A stretch of 64,000 bases of DNA from Paenibacillus herberti (GCF_002233675.1 NZ_NMUQ01000001.1:1191212-1255211); one strand, 5' to 3'; positions 18,524 through 27,716 are shown, counted from the first letter of the stretch. Numbers and translations are program-made. The notes: generated from the sequence alone by a model not told the origin.

Positions 18524-18762
18524 GTAGTTATGAGGAATATGCGGAGGAGAAGCAATTGCTGGATGGGCTGGTCGAAGAGGGACGTCGGATTGTTGAGATA
18601 AAAGAGGATTTGGACGGCGCGGTTGTGCTATTCTCGGCGCCCCCGGAAGGTTCGGTCCGGGAGGCCGCAGGATCGATCAGCCTGAGGCTGAGCACCGCAG
18701 ATGCTCGCAAACATGTAGCGGTGCTATTAATAAGACAGCAAGCAGTTCCACAGGAGTTGTAA
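18520..18762 (+). CDS. Hypothetical protein, last gene of the pyrimidine operon
   Basis: An 80-residue acidic protein that I do not recognise. It overlaps the dihydropyrimidinase stop through ATGA, which argues for real, coupled translation. It has a charged helical N-terminus (EEYAEEKQLLDGLVEEGRRI) followed by strand-like segments (GAVVLFSAPP, SISLRLS, HVAVLLIRQ) suggesting a small alpha/beta fold. There is no signal peptide, membrane segment or cysteine motif. The operon terminator begins 70 bases later. A role in assembling or regulating the pathway enzymes is possible but unsupported. Confidence 0.65.
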   Translation: MSSYEEYAEEKQLLDGLVEEGRRIVEIKEDLDGAVVLFSAPPEGSVREAAGSISLRLSTADARKHVAVLLIRQQAVPQEL

Positions 18763-18831
18763 GCTTTCAGACGGTCATTATTATGCTGTAAAAGGATTAG
18801 ACTCTATCATATGGAGTAACATTCAGCTTTA

Positions 18832-18869
18832 AGCTGACGTCGATTATTATATCGGGTCAGCTTTTTTAG
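18832..18869 (+). terminator. Terminator of the pyrimidine degradation operon
   Basis: AGCTGAC pairs with GTCAGCT, with an inner CGAT/ATCG pair around TATTAT, followed by TTTTT. Confidence 0.88.
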
Positions 18870-18939
18870 CTTTTATGAGGAGTTTCGACGGTCGAAATCC
18901 ACTATTAACTTTTAAACCTACCTAAATGACCTAAAAGGG

Positions 18940-19326
18940 ATGAAGCCCATGAAGTTGTTTAAAGTCCTACTGTTGCTAATAGTTTCACTAACAGCGGGTT
19001 GCTCCACTCCATCTAAACAGGAGGTATTGGATTACTTAAGCTCGGACTCCAACAATCGATATCTAATTCACTTATTTTATGAAGGATCACCAGGTCAACT
19101 TGATGATGAATTAAATGTATTTTGAAATTCAAAAAAAGAGTATTATTTGAAAATCATACAGGGCATTCAGCTTTACGATATAGAAGTGGAAAGCAACAAG
19201 GACAAAGCGGATGCGATAGGTATTGAAAACTTCCCTTGTTTCATTGTAATGAATGACGAAAAAATCGTGTTAAAAACAACAGAACTATCTGATGTTCAGG
19301 CTTTCTTCGGACAGCTGGTTCCATAA
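18940..19326 (+). pseudogene. Thioredoxin-like lipoprotein gene interrupted by in-frame TGA
   Basis: The frame starts MKPMKLFKVLLLLIVSLTAGC, a lipoprotein signal with an L-T-A-G-C lipobox, and runs to a TGA at 19123-19125. The same frame continues without other stops for 66 codons to TAA at 19324-19326. The continuation includes KEYYLKIIQGIQLYDIEVES, then NFPCFIVMNDEKIVL and VQAFF. The FP-x-FIV-x-N pattern is typical of the cis-proline strand of thioredoxin folds. Restoring one sense codon (for example Trp TGG) gives a protein of about 128 residues. The likely explanation is a nonsense mutation; a sequencing error is the alternative. Confidence 0.72.
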
Positions 19327-19438
19327 GGAGCAAAGTGGGGACTGGCAGCGGCCGATGAAAGTAGACAACCTGCCCAGTGGTTAGTATAATTAGCAGTCCT
19401 TTTTTGACATTATAAGGTAGCATGCTTTCCTTGAGTTT

Positions 19439-19480
19439 GATTGAACATATGATTAAAGTGTGTTTTACATTTGTTCAATC
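19439..19480. promoter_or_regulatory. DeoR-like inverted repeat operator
   Basis: GATTGAAC (19439-19446) and GTTCAATC (19473-19480) are perfect inverted half-sites 26 bases apart. The half-site resembles the TTGAACA-type sequence bound by Bacillus DeoR. The right arm lies in the spacer of the deo promoter, so occupancy would block polymerase. No deoR gene lies in this window. Confidence 0.6.
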
Positions 19481-19492
19481 GGATGATATGAT
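19464..19492 (+). promoter_or_regulatory. Sigma-A promoter of the deo/pdp locus
   Basis: TTTACA (19464-19469), 17 bases, TATGAT (19487-19492), about 30 bases before the preferred deoC start codon. Confidence 0.7.
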
Positions 19493-19524
19493 GATGTCAG
19501 TTTATGAATTGGGGTGGATATGGA

Positions 19525-20199
19525 ATGCAACAGGCACAATTGGCAGCAATGATCGATCATACTTTGCTTCGCGCGGACGCAACTATCACTGAGATGGCGC
19601 GGCTCGTAGAAGAGGCGAAAACCTACGAATTCGCTTCTGTATGCGTCAATCCGACTTGGGTGCCTTACGCGGCAGCCGAGCTGAACGGCTCGAAGGTCAA
19701 AGTATGCACGGTCATCGGTTTTCCTCTAGGAGCTTCCACCAGCCGTACGAAGGCATTTGAAACATCCGATGCAATTGCTGGAGGAGCAACGGAGATTGAT
19801 ATGGTTATTAACATCGGTGCGCTCAAGGACGGTCGCGATGACGAAGTAGAATCTGATATTCGCGCTGTTGTAGAGGCTGCTGCTGGCAAAGCTATCGTGA
19901 AAGTCATTATCGAGTCTTGTCTGCTGAGTGATGACGAGAAGGTTCGGGCATGCGAGCGCGCGGTACGTGCGGGAGCAGACTTTGTGAAAACGTCGACTGG
20001 GTTCTCCACCGGAGGCGCTACAGTTGAGGACATCGCGCTCATGCGCCGCACGGTTGGTCCTGACATCGGCGTAAAAGCTTCCGGCGGCGTGCGCAGCCTG
20101 GAAGACATGCAGCGCATGATTGCTGCCGGTGCCACGAGAATCGGCGCCAGCTCCGGCGTGAAGATTATGGAAGGCGGACGTTCCGAAACCTCCTATTAA
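19525..20199 (+). CDS. deoC: Deoxyribose-phosphate aldolase
   Basis: A class I aldolase of about 224 residues that cleaves 2-deoxyribose-5-phosphate into glyceraldehyde-3-phosphate and acetaldehyde. Characteristic segments are [54 protein letters not shown], the Schiff-base lysine in [16 protein letters not shown], and [10 protein letters not shown]. The internal ATG at 19525 has GGGGTGG seven bases upstream and gives the normal length; the frame opens at 19504. It is the first gene after the DeoR-like operator. Confidence 0.94.
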   Translation: MQQAQLAAMIDHTLLRADATITEMARLVEEAKTYEFASVCVNPTWVPYAAAELNGSKVKVCTVIGFPLGASTSRTKAFETSDAIAGGATEIDMVINIGALKDGRDDEVESDIRAVVEAAAGKAIVKVIIESCLLSDDEKVRACERAVRAGADFVKTSTGFSTGGATVEDIALMRRTVGPDIGVKASGGVRSLEDMQRMIAAGATRIGASSGVKIMEGGRSETSY

Positions 20200-20429
20200 T
20201 TTCCGGCGGATGCGGATTATCCCCAATCGGGATTGTCCGGGCTGAATGAAGGCTTTTATTACAGCCGGATAAACCGCAAGGTTTTCCGGCTGTTTGACAT
20301 TGTATGGATGGACTCTGAGTCCATCCCGTATCAGTCATCAGGCGGAGGGAAAATCAGAATCCGCTTGCTTGATCCAATGAGAGCGTTTCCGTTATGATGG
20401 CACAGTATTTAGATTGAGGAAGGGAATTG

Positions 20430-21614
20430 ATGATGATGTTCAAACGCATTCATCTTGTCGTTATGGATTCTGTCGGCATTGGAACAGCTCCCGATGGGGC
20501 TGCTTTCGGGGACTTCGATGTTGATACGCTCGGTCATATTGCCGAAGCGACAGACGGTTTATATATGCCTAGTATGGGCAGTCTTGGACTTGCAAACATT
20601 AAGCCTTTCAAGGGAATTGAACCGGCCGATAAGCCTCTCGGCTTTTATGGACGAATGCAGGAGGCTTCCAGCGGCAAAGATACGATGACGGGTCACTGGG
20701 AGATGATGGGACTGCGGATCGATACGCCATTCCGCGTATTCGAGAATGGTTTCCCGCAAGAGCTTATTTCCCGGATTGAGGAGCACACTGGCCGTAAAGT
20801 AATTGGCAACAAGCCAGCCAGCGGCACGGAAATTATCGACGAGCTCGGAGAAGAGCATGTACGCACGGGCGCTCTAATCGTGTATACTTCGGCCGACTCG
20901 GTGCTCCAGATTGCTGCGCATGAAGATATCGTGCCGCTGCAAGAGCTGTATTCCATTTGCGAATTCTGCCGTGAGATTACGCTTGAAGATCCCTATATGT
21001 TAGGGCGCATCATCGCCCGGCCGTTCATTGGCGAGTCAGGGTCCTTCAAGCGCACGGCAGGACGTCATGATTACGCGCTGAAGCCTTTCCAGCCTACGGT
21101 AATGAATACGCTCAAGGATGCCGGTCTCGACGTTGTCGCAATCGGTAAAATCTCCGATATTTTCGACGGAGAAGGCGTGACGCGCAGCATCCGTACTGCT
21201 TCCAACCAAGAGGGCATGGAGCGCTTGGTCGAAGTATGCGGGGAATCGTTTAACGGGATCAGCTTCCTGAATTTGGTGGACTTTGATGCGCTCTACGGCC
21301 ATCGCCGCGATCCGGCAGGTTATGGCAAAGCGTTGGAAGAGTACGATGCGGGGCTGCCGGCTGTGCTGGAGCGCCTAACAGAGGACGATCTGCTCATCAT
21401 CACTGCTGACCATGGCAACGATCCAACCTATACAGGAACCGATCATACTCGCGAATATGTACCGCTAATTGTGTATTCCCCTCGTTTCGAGGGCGGTCGC
21501 GAGCTGCCGCTGCGGCTTACATTTGCAGATGTGGGCGCGACAGTTGCAGACAACTTCGGCGTAACGCTGCCCCAGCATGGCAAGAGTTTCCTTGACGAGC
21601 TGTCGAGCAACTAA
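20430..21614 (+). CDS. deoB: Phosphopentomutase
   Basis: A Mn-dependent alkaline-phosphatase-superfamily mutase of about 394 residues that interconverts (deoxy)ribose-1-phosphate and -5-phosphate. Visible features are [13 protein letters not shown], the phospho-acceptor threonine region [13 protein letters not shown], the [14 protein letters not shown] segment, [14 protein letters not shown], and the metal ligands in [22 protein letters not shown]. Three ATG codons in a row follow GAGGAAGGG; 20430 is taken. It links deoD/pdp products to deoC. Confidence 0.94.
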   Translation: MMMFKRIHLVVMDSVGIGTAPDGAAFGDFDVDTLGHIAEATDGLYMPSMGSLGLANIKPFKGIEPADKPLGFYGRMQEASSGKDTMTGHWEMMGLRIDTPFRVFENGFPQELISRIEEHTGRKVIGNKPASGTEIIDELGEEHVRTGALIVYTSADSVLQIAAHEDIVPLQELYSICEFCREITLEDPYMLGRIIARPFIGESGSFKRTAGRHDYALKPFQPTVMNTLKDAGLDVVAIGKISDIFDGEGVTRSIRTASNQEGMERLVEVCGESFNGISFLNLVDFDALYGHRRDPAGYGKALEEYDAGLPAVLERLTEDDLLIITADHGNDPTYTGTDHTREYVPLIVYSPRFEGGRELPLRLTFADVGATVADNFGVTLPQHGKSFLDELSSN

Positions 21615-21686
21615 CATTCCAATGGACGGGTTAGACCAGATACCGCTTCGGGTAAACCCCGAGATGTCCTTGAGAGGAGAATGGAT

Positions 21687-22406
21687 ATGAGCGTGCATAT
21701 TGGAGCTAAAGAGGGGCAGATCGCTGAAACAGTACTGCTTCCTGGAGATCCGCTGAGAGCTAAATATATCGCTGAGACCTACCTGACTGATATTGAGCTT
21801 TACAATGAAGTTAGGGGAATGCTCGGTTTTACGGGCAACTACAAAGGAAAACGCATTTCCGTGCAAGGCTCAGGTATGGGGCTGCCTTCGATCAGTATTT
21901 ATGCGAATGAGTTGATCCGCAACTACGGCGTCCGCAATCTGATTCGCGTTGGTACTTGTGGAGCGATGCAGCATGAGGTGAATGTGCGCGACGTCATATT
22001 AGCTCAGGCCAGCTGTACGGATTCCAGCATGAACCGCAATCAGTTTCTGGGATACGACTTCGCGCCAATTGCCAGCTTTACGCTGCTTAAGTCTGCTTAT
22101 GAACATGCCGTGAGCGCAGGAGTAAACGTTCATGTCGGCAATATTTACAGCACCGATGTGTTCTACAAGGAAGATACAACAGCTGTTCAACGGTTGATGG
22201 ACCACGGAGTGCTCGGTGTCGAAATGGAAACAACAGCTCTCTATACGATTGCAGCACGGCATGGAATACAAGCGCTGACGGTGTTGGCCGCCAGTGATCA
22301 TCTGCTAACGGGTGAGGAGACGACCGCGGCTGAGCGCCAGTCATCCTTCAACGAAATGATGGTAATCGCGCTTGATACAGCCGCGGATATTCCTCTGTCC
22401 AAATAG
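21687..22406 (+). CDS. deoD: Purine-nucleoside phosphorylase (DeoD type)
   Basis: A hexameric-type purine nucleoside phosphorylase of about 239 residues, making base plus (deoxy)ribose-1-phosphate. Key segments are [23 protein letters not shown] (phosphate site), [17 protein letters not shown] and [17 protein letters not shown] (catalytic Asp). GAGAGGAG lies about seven bases before the ATG at 21687, which is preferred over the ATG at 21681 that abuts the site. Same strand and pathway as deoB. Confidence 0.93.
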   Translation: MSVHIGAKEGQIAETVLLPGDPLRAKYIAETYLTDIELYNEVRGMLGFTGNYKGKRISVQGSGMGLPSISIYANELIRNYGVRNLIRVGTCGAMQHEVNVRDVILAQASCTDSSMNRNQFLGYDFAPIASFTLLKSAYEHAVSAGVNVHVGNIYSTDVFYKEDTTAVQRLMDHGVLGVEMETTALYTIAARHGIQALTVLAASDHLLTGEETTAAERQSSFNEMMVIALDTAADIPLSK

Positions 22407-22451
22407 GTGGAGGGGATTGCGCCAGCTATTCAAATACAAAGAGGTAATATA

Positions 22452-22566
22452 ATTAATGACGTGAATAACCATGTTCCGACAAATGCGTAATCCGCTGTCA
22501 ATTAACGTTGTTAATTGTCGCGATTCCTGCAACCACGCCACTTTTATAAAATTAATGACATAAATC
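22452..22566. promoter_or_regulatory. Leader of pdp with inverted and direct repeats
   Basis: In the 190-base gap before pdp, CAATTAAC-GTT-GTTAATTG forms a perfect inverted repeat at 22499-22517. It is flanked by two copies of ATTAATGAC[G/A]T[G/A]AAT at 22452 and 22552. The gap suggests a second promoter or regulatory point inside the nucleoside locus. Confidence 0.4.
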
Positions 22567-22599
22567 ATTCATGAGCTTAACTAACGGAGGGTATCCATA

Positions 22600-23919
22600 A
22601 TGAGAATGGTAGATCTGATTGAGAAAAAAAGAGATGGTCATGAGCTTACGACGGAAGAGATTCGCTTTGTTATCGAAGGTTATACCCACGACGAGATTCC
22701 TGATTACCAGGTAAGTGCTTTGGCGATGGCTATTTTCTTCCGTGATATGAACGATCGGGAGCGCGCAGATTTGACGTTAGCGATGGTAGAATCCGGTGAG
22801 ACAATTGATCTTTCGGATATTCGCGGCGTTAAAGTCGATAAACACTCGACCGGCGGCGTGGGCGATACGACTACTCTTGTGCTGGCTCCGCTCGTTGCTG
22901 CGGCTGGAATTCCGGTTGCCAAAATGTCCGGACGTGGGCTTGGCCATACGGGTGGAACGCTCGACAAGCTAGAAGCTATTCCAGGCTTCCATATCGAGTT
23001 GAGCCGTGAAGAGTTCGCTAGCCTCGTCAATGAATCGCTTATCGCGGTAATTGGACAATCCGGCAATCTGACTCCAGCCGACAAAAAGCTGTATGCTTTG
23101 CGTGATGTTACCGCCACAGTTGAGTCGATTCCGCTCATCGCAAGCTCCATTATGAGCAAGAAGATTGCTTCTGGCGCGGATGCTATTGTGCTTGATGTCA
23201 AAACAGGCGCAGGCGCTTTCATGAAGGACGAGGAGGATGCTCGTCGCTTGGCTTCCGCGATGGTTGCGATTGGCAACCAGGTTGGACGTAATACGATGGC
23301 GGTCATTTCCGATATGAGCCAGCCGCTCGGTTACGCAATCGGCAACTCTCTTGAAGTGCAGGAAGCGATCGATACGCTGCGCGGCGAAGGCCCAGCGGAT
23401 CTGCTGGAGCTTTGCCTGGCGCTTGGCAGCCAGATGGTCTTCCTCGGTGGAGGAGCTGCTTCTCTTGAAGAAGCGGAGGAGCTGTTGAAGGAGCTTTTGA
23501 CAAACGGTAAAGCACTGGAAAAATTCAAAGAATTCATCCGCAATCAAGGCGGCAATCCAGCTGTTGTCGACGATCCAAGCTTGCTGCCGCAAGCACCGTA
23601 CCGGATCGAGCTGCCTGCACGCCAGAATGGCTTTGTATCTCAGATGATCGCAGATGAAATCGGAACGGCAGCGATGGTACTTGGAGCCGGACGCGCGACT
23701 AAGGAATCGGTTATCGATCTGTCGGTAGGGCTGATGTTGAACAAAAAAGTGGGGGATTCCGTCAAAGTGGGCGAGTCTCTCGTGACAATCCATGCCAACC
23801 AAGAGGATGTAGCTGATGTTATGGAACGTCTATACGCGGCTATCGAGATTTCCGCACAAGCGGAGACTCCACTGCTCGTGCGTGGAGTCGTAACAGGCGT
23901 GGAGGGAAGCAAGGCATGA
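22600..23919 (+). CDS. pdp: Pyrimidine-nucleoside phosphorylase
   Basis: A 439-residue enzyme that phosphorolyses uridine, thymidine and deoxyuridine. It has the phosphate-binding signature [35 protein letters not shown], the [20 protein letters not shown] segment and [18 protein letters not shown] (catalytic Lys), followed by the C-terminal PYNP domain. ACGGAGGG lies upstream of the ATG. Uracil released here could enter the reductive pathway at 13-18.5 kb or be salvaged by thymidine kinase downstream. Confidence 0.94.
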   Translation: MRMVDLIEKKRDGHELTTEEIRFVIEGYTHDEIPDYQVSALAMAIFFRDMNDRERADLTLAMVESGETIDLSDIRGVKVDKHSTGGVGDTTTLVLAPLVAAAGIPVAKMSGRGLGHTGGTLDKLEAIPGFHIELSREEFASLVNESLIAVIGQSGNLTPADKKLYALRDVTATVESIPLIASSIMSKKIASGADAIVLDVKTGAGAFMKDEEDARRLASAMVAIGNQVGRNTMAVISDMSQPLGYAIGNSLEVQEAIDTLRGEGPADLLELCLALGSQMVFLGGGAASLEEAEELLKELLTNGKALEKFKEFIRNQGGNPAVVDDPSLLPQAPYRIELPARQNGFVSQMIADEIGTAAMVLGAGRATKESVIDLSVGLMLNKKVGDSVKVGESLVTIHANQEDVADVMERLYAAIEISAQAETPLLVRGVVTGVEGSKA

Positions 23920-24971
23920 AGATGAGTGCTGCGTGGAAGGAAAAGCTGGATCGCAGCTATATTCTTGACAGGCTGCAGCAGTTGTTAGAAACGCCAAGCC
24001 CAAGCGGTTATTGCCACGATATTATGAAGCTGCTCTCTGCCGAGGTTTCACGCCTCGGCTTTGAGCTGAAGCTTACGCCGAAGGGCAACGGGCTCATTAA
24101 TCTGGGAGGTAGTGAGAGCGGGGAACCACTGCTGCTGACCGCTCATGTGGACACACTTGGCGCGATGGTTCGCGCTGTAAAGTCCGATGGCAAACTTCGG
24201 ATGACTCCGATTGGCGGCTACGATATGTCGACAGTTGAGGGAGAATATTGCCTTGTACATACGCGGGGCGGTAAAATCTATGAAGGCACCGTCCTCTCTA
24301 CGATGCCTTCTGTTCATGTCTATCCTGAATCTCGTTCACAGAAGCGCGACGACGCTTCTATGGAAGTTCGGCTCGACGTTGATACGATAAGCCGCGCGGA
24401 TACGCTCGCTCTGGACATTGCGCCAGGTGACTTTATCTCTTGGGATCCACGGGTAAGGATTTTGCCGGATGGATGGGTGAAATCACGCCATCTGGATGAC
24501 AAAGCCAGCGTTGCGGCTCTGCTCGGTATTCTTGAGACCGTGCACAGAGAAGGGCTCAAGCTTAACCGCCCGGTTAAGCTGCTCATTTCAACCTATGAGG
24601 AAGTTGGACATGGCAGCTCCTGGATTCCAGAGGACATCGTAGAGATGATTGCCGTCGACATGGGAGCAATGGGGGATGATCTTAGCGCGACCGAGAAGGA
24701 TGTTTCCATCTGCGCTAAGGATTCCTCCGGGCCGTATGACTACGGAATGACCTCGCGGCTCATTGAGCTGGCCACAAGCCAGGAGATCCCGCATGAGGTC
24801 GATATTTACCCGTTCTACGGCTCTGACGCCAGTGCAGCGCTTAGAGGCGGCGCAAACATTCGTGCTGCGCTCATTGGGCCGGGAGTCCATGCCTCCCATG
24901 GCATGGAACGCACGCATGCTGACGCAATAGTGGGAACGGCGGCGTTATTGCTGGCATACATCATGGAATAA
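23916..24971 (+). CDS. M42 family metallopeptidase
   Basis: A 351-residue di-metal aminopeptidase of the M42 (FrvX/glutamyl-aminopeptidase, TET-like) family. Ligand segments are [13 protein letters not shown] (His, Asp), [13 protein letters not shown] (Asp), [11 protein letters not shown] (catalytic Glu plus ligand), DMGAMGDDL (Asp) and [12 protein letters not shown] (His). Its start overlaps the pdp stop by four bases (ATGA), so it is translationally coupled. No nucleoside function is known for the family, so the coupling is unexplained. Confidence 0.88.
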   Translation: MKMSAAWKEKLDRSYILDRLQQLLETPSPSGYCHDIMKLLSAEVSRLGFELKLTPKGNGLINLGGSESGEPLLLTAHVDTLGAMVRAVKSDGKLRMTPIGGYDMSTVEGEYCLVHTRGGKIYEGTVLSTMPSVHVYPESRSQKRDDASMEVRLDVDTISRADTLALDIAPGDFISWDPRVRILPDGWVKSRHLDDKASVAALLGILETVHREGLKLNRPVKLLISTYEEVGHGSSWIPEDIVEMIAVDMGAMGDDLSATEKDVSICAKDSSGPYDYGMTSRLIELATSQEIPHEVDIYPFYGSDASAALRGGANIRAALIGPGVHASHGMERTHADAIVGTAALLLAYIME

Positions 24972-25028
24972 AGCTGGGCTGCTCCCCCTATGGAGCGGTC
25001 CGGCAACAGGATCAGGAGGGAGCAAGTC

Positions 25029-25625
25029 TTGGCGCAGCTTTACTATAAGTACGGAACGATGAACAGTGGTAAGTCCTTTGAGATTATCAAAGTGGCTCAT
25101 AATTATGAGGAGCAGGGCAAAGCCGTGCTGATCTTTTCTCCGGCAATGGACACTCGCAGCGGTAAGGATGAGGTTGGTTCGCGAGTCGGTTTTACTCGTA
25201 AAGCAATTCCTGTTGCGGCGGATACCGACCTTTACAGCGAGGTGCTGACGCATCAGCCGGCAGACGGCCCGAAGCAGATCTATTGCGTCTTGATCGATGA
25301 GGCTCAGTTTCTCAATCGGGGTCATATCGACCAACTAACACGCGTCGTTGACGAGCTAGATGTACCGGTTATGGCGTTCGGCTTGAAAAACGATTTCCGC
25401 AACGAACTGTTCGAAGGCAGCTATTATCTGCTGGCTCAAGCGGACAAGATTGAGGAGATTAAGACGATCTGCTGGTTTTGCGACCGCAAGGCAACGATGG
25501 TCATCCGCTTTCAGGGGGGAATTCCTGTCAACGAAGGGGCACAGATCCAAATCGGAGGCAACGACGATTACAAGCCGGTTTGCCGCAAATGTTACAAGGC
25601 TGCTTTTGCCGGATCGAAGAGCTAG
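25029..25625 (+). CDS. tdk: Thymidine kinase
   Basis: A type II thymidine kinase of about 198 residues that phosphorylates thymidine and deoxyuridine with ATP. It has the Walker A-like [10 protein letters not shown], Walker B LIDEAQFL, the lasso region and structural zinc cysteines [10 protein letters not shown] and CRKC. Start taken at TTG 25029, which has AGGAGGGAG six bases upstream and gives the standard [10 protein letters not shown]-terminus; the frame opens at ATG 24990. It completes the salvage locus. Confidence 0.9.
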   Translation: MAQLYYKYGTMNSGKSFEIIKVAHNYEEQGKAVLIFSPAMDTRSGKDEVGSRVGFTRKAIPVAADTDLYSEVLTHQPADGPKQIYCVLIDEAQFLNRGHIDQLTRVVDELDVPVMAFGLKNDFRNELFEGSYYLLAQADKIEEIKTICWFCDRKATMVIRFQGGIPVNEGAQIQIGGNDDYKPVCRKCYKAAFAGSKS

Positions 25626-25652
25626 GGGTCATAAACGTACTGCATAACGAAA

Positions 25653-25694
25653 AACCTCCGCGAGCCGAAACAATCGGCAGATGGAGGTTTTTTT
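25653..25694 (+). terminator. Terminator after tdk
   Basis: AACCTCC pairs with GGAGGTT, with an inner CCGA/TCGG pair, followed by TTTTT. It lies just past the tdk stop and also faces the small minus-strand gene. Confidence 0.85.
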
Positions 25695-25707
25695 CTACTT
25701 CACGATA

Positions 25708-25842
25708 TCAACGATTGCGTCCTTTGTTCTTTTTGGCCTTACGACTTAACCATAAAATCCATATGCCTACTCCCGCTACAGCGATCGCAGCCATAACATA
25801 AAACGCAATCGCATATAGCCTGTCCTCAAACGGTGTTATCAT
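25708..25842 (-). CDS. Small single-span membrane protein (44 aa)
   Basis: A short gene with ATG at 25842 preceded by AGGAGGCG eight bases upstream. Product: a short N-terminus, one hydrophobic span (YAIAFYVMAAIAVAGVGIWI), then a strongly basic tail (SRKAKKNKGRNR). This is a typical N-out/C-in membrane microprotein. No family recognised. It converges on tdk across the tdk terminator. Confidence 0.6.
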   Translation of the reverse strand: MITPFEDRLYAIAFYVMAAIAVAGVGIWILWLSRKAKKNKGRNR

Positions 25843-25988
25843 GTGAAATCGCCTCCTGTATCTCTTTATATTTTTTACCCATGATGGGACATTTTAAGCC
25901 CTATTAAGCTGCGGAACATTTTTGTCCCTTTGGAATATGAATACGGATAAAGATGTTTTCCATTACCGGCAGGGAAGGTCAGTGGACC

Positions 25989-26246
25989 ATGAGAGCGCAT
26001 GAATTCGTTATTCAAAGGGACTTCCATCGGGAGGATCTCACTCGGCTGTCAGGGGAGGCGGCACGTTTTCAATCCGACATCAAGCTTGAATTTTGCAGCG
26101 GTGATAATTGCAATATCGTTGATGTTAAAAGCCTGCTAGGCATGCTCTTGCTGCCGATCCGTATGGGAACCCCGGTGATGCTTCGCGTCGAGGGCAAGGA
26201 TGAGGGGGCGGCATTTTCCTACATGCTTGAGGAACTGGCCAAATAA
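25989..26246 (+). CDS. HPr-like phosphocarrier-fold protein
   Basis: An 85-residue protein that aligns without gaps to HPr from the active-site histidine onward. FHREDLTRLSGEAARFQSDI corresponds to the IHARPATVLVQ segment, and DVKSLLGMLLLPIRMGTPV to the regulatory-serine segment NLKSIMGVMSLGI. His15 and Ser46 are kept, but Arg17 and Pro18 are Glu and Asp. Normal PEP-dependent phosphotransfer is therefore doubtful and a regulatory, Crh-like role is possible. The ATG at 25989 has GGGAAGGT eight bases upstream and gives HPr length; the frame opens at 25953. Confidence 0.78.
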   Translation: MRAHEFVIQRDFHREDLTRLSGEAARFQSDIKLEFCSGDNCNIVDVKSLLGMLLLPIRMGTPVMLRVEGKDEGAAFSYMLEELAK

Positions 26247-26313
26247 TCCAAGCCCAGTTGCAGCTCAGCGGGATCAGGAGGGCTTATGAGTTGGATTCAC
26301 GCCTTAACGCTGT

Positions 26314-26347
26314 GCAAAAAGGGAATCGTCCTAACTTCCCTTTTTGT
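26314..26347. terminator. Bidirectional terminator
   Basis: CAAAAAGGGAA and TTCCCTTTTTG pair around an eight-base loop, with a T-run on both strands. It lies between the HPr-like gene and the convergent DMT transporter gene. Confidence 0.82.
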
Positions 26348-26367
26348 ACGGCTTCTCAGCCGAACCC

Positions 26368-27354
26368 TCATTCAGGAACACTCTTCGTCGCTGTAGCAAG
26401 CGGGCTGTTATGCTCCTGCTCACCGCGGCTCTCCGACCGCAAATACAGGACAAAACCTGCGATCATCAAACCGCCGCCAAACAATTGGAAGGAACTGATC
26501 GCTTCCCCGAACAGCATCATTGCGAGTAAGCTCGCGCCAACCGGTTCCGCCAACACGGTCATAGACACGGTTGTCGCGCGCAAATATTGTAAAAGCCAAT
26601 TGAACACCATATGTCCGAACACGGTCGGCACGATCGCGAGCAACAAGAAAATGCCCCACTCTGTGGATGGGTAGTCGGTCATTGAATATCCAGCTGCAAT
26701 ATTGTAGCCTGTAAAAAACAATGCCGTAAAGCCGAACACGATCAGGCTATATACATAGGAAGGCATTCGGGTAAGCAAACGCTTGGCGAGAATAATATTG
26801 AATGCGATAGCAGCCGTCCCGAGCAGCGAGAGAGAGTCGCCAAAAAAAGCGGTTTTCGATAGTCCGAAGTCACCTGAGCTAATGAGAATCGCTCCGCCTA
26901 TGGACACAGCCATACCGATTAGGGCTGCTTTTCCTAGCTTGTCGCGTAGGAAGAAGTAGGCTAGAATGGCTACAAAAACCGGCTCAAGTGTGAGCATGAT
27001 CGTTGAACTGGCGATGGATGTATAGGAAAGTGAAGCCATCCAGAGTAAAAAATGCAGCGCAAGAAAAAAGCCGGCGCTAGCCAGCAGTGCCCAGTCTTTA
27101 AGGGAGAGCTTGCGAATGGCAGGCAGCTGGCGCCAGCCGAACGGAAGCATGAGTAGAAAGGTGAACAGCATGCGGTACTGCCCTTGAACTGACACTGGAG
27201 CGTCGGAGTAACGGACCAGAATCGGAGCAAAGGAAATGGCAATCATGCTCACCAGCAACGGGACGACTAGAGATGTTTTGGACAAGGATGTCGAGTTCAT
27301 ATGAATAATTGTAATTCCGTTCTGCAGGAAGTTCAAGGGTTCTTGAATTGTCAC
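26368..27354 (-). CDS. EamA/DMT family transporter
   Basis: A drug/metabolite transporter of about 310-328 residues with ten predicted membrane spans in two EamA repeats. Hydrophobic segments run from LLVSMIAISFAPILVRY to LFGGGLMIAGFVLYL. The characteristic GRYSDAP-like first loop and LEPVFVAILAYFFLRD (end of repeat 1) and LAEPVGASLLAMMLFGE (end of repeat 2) are present. The frame opens at GTG 27354; ATG at 27300 (MNSTSLSKTS) is an equally likely start and neither has a strong ribosome site. Substrate unknown. Confidence 0.82.
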   Translation of the reverse strand: MTIQEPLNFLQNGITIIHMNSTSLSKTSLVVPLLVSMIAISFAPILVRYSDAPVSVQGQYRMLFTFLLMLPFGWRQLPAIRKLSLKDWALLASAGFFLALHFLLWMASLSYTSIASSTIMLTLEPVFVAILAYFFLRDKLGKAALIGMAVSIGGAILISSGDFGLSKTAFFGDSLSLLGTAAIAFNIILAKRLLTRMPSYVYSLIVFGFTALFFTGYNIAAGYSMTDYPSTEWGIFLLLAIVPTVFGHMVFNWLLQYLRATTVSMTVLAEPVGASLLAMMLFGEAISSFQLFGGGLMIAGFVLYLRSESRGEQEHNSPLATATKSVPE

Positions 27355-27427
27355 ATTTATAGCTCAAGTTAGTCATCTTTGTCACTGCGGGATGGGGTAA
27401 ACTAAGTGGAGGAAGGGGTGGCTTAGA

Positions 27428-27679
27428 ATGGGAAAAGCATCTTCCCTTACAGATTGGTCTTATTTGGCCTTATTTGGGATAATTATGCTTATTATACTGA
27501 TTTTCTGTTTGTACGGGTTCAAGAAGCTAATGAAATCCGAAATGGACGAGCCCCATCCTCGAGTGCGAGAAGCTGCCGGATCTGCCGCAGCAGCACCTCA
27601 AGCAGCAGTACCAGTGCAAGAGAGTTCCAACCACAGCAAGGCTGATCTTGCTGGGACTGAGCACAAAGACCGCCCCTAG
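27428..27679 (+). CDS. Small membrane-anchored protein
   Basis: An 83-residue protein with one N-terminal span (YLALFGIIMLIILIFCLYGF), a basic stop-transfer (KKLMK) and a hydrophilic Ala/Pro/Gln-rich tail of about 45 residues expected in the cytoplasm. It has GGAAGGGG upstream of the ATG and its own terminator. No family recognised. Confidence 0.65.
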   Translation: MGKASSLTDWSYLALFGIIMLIILIFCLYGFKKLMKSEMDEPHPRVREAAGSAAAAPQAAVPVQESSNHSKADLAGTEHKDRP

Positions 27680-27691
27680 GAGCGGTCTTTT
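27665..27691. terminator. Terminator after the small membrane protein
   Basis: AAAGACCGC and GCGGTCTTT pair around CCCTAGGA, with a T-run on the + strand. The stem begins within the last codons of the small gene and separates it from the convergent HAD gene. Confidence 0.8.
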
Positions 27692-27716
27692 GACGTTGTA
27701 TGAGTATTTGTGCCGA

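Noticed and set aside
19123-19125. In-frame TGA as a selenocysteine codon
   Set aside because: No SECIS-like hairpin is evident directly after the TGA, the position is not a redox-motif cysteine site, and no selenium genes were seen. A nonsense mutation is simpler.
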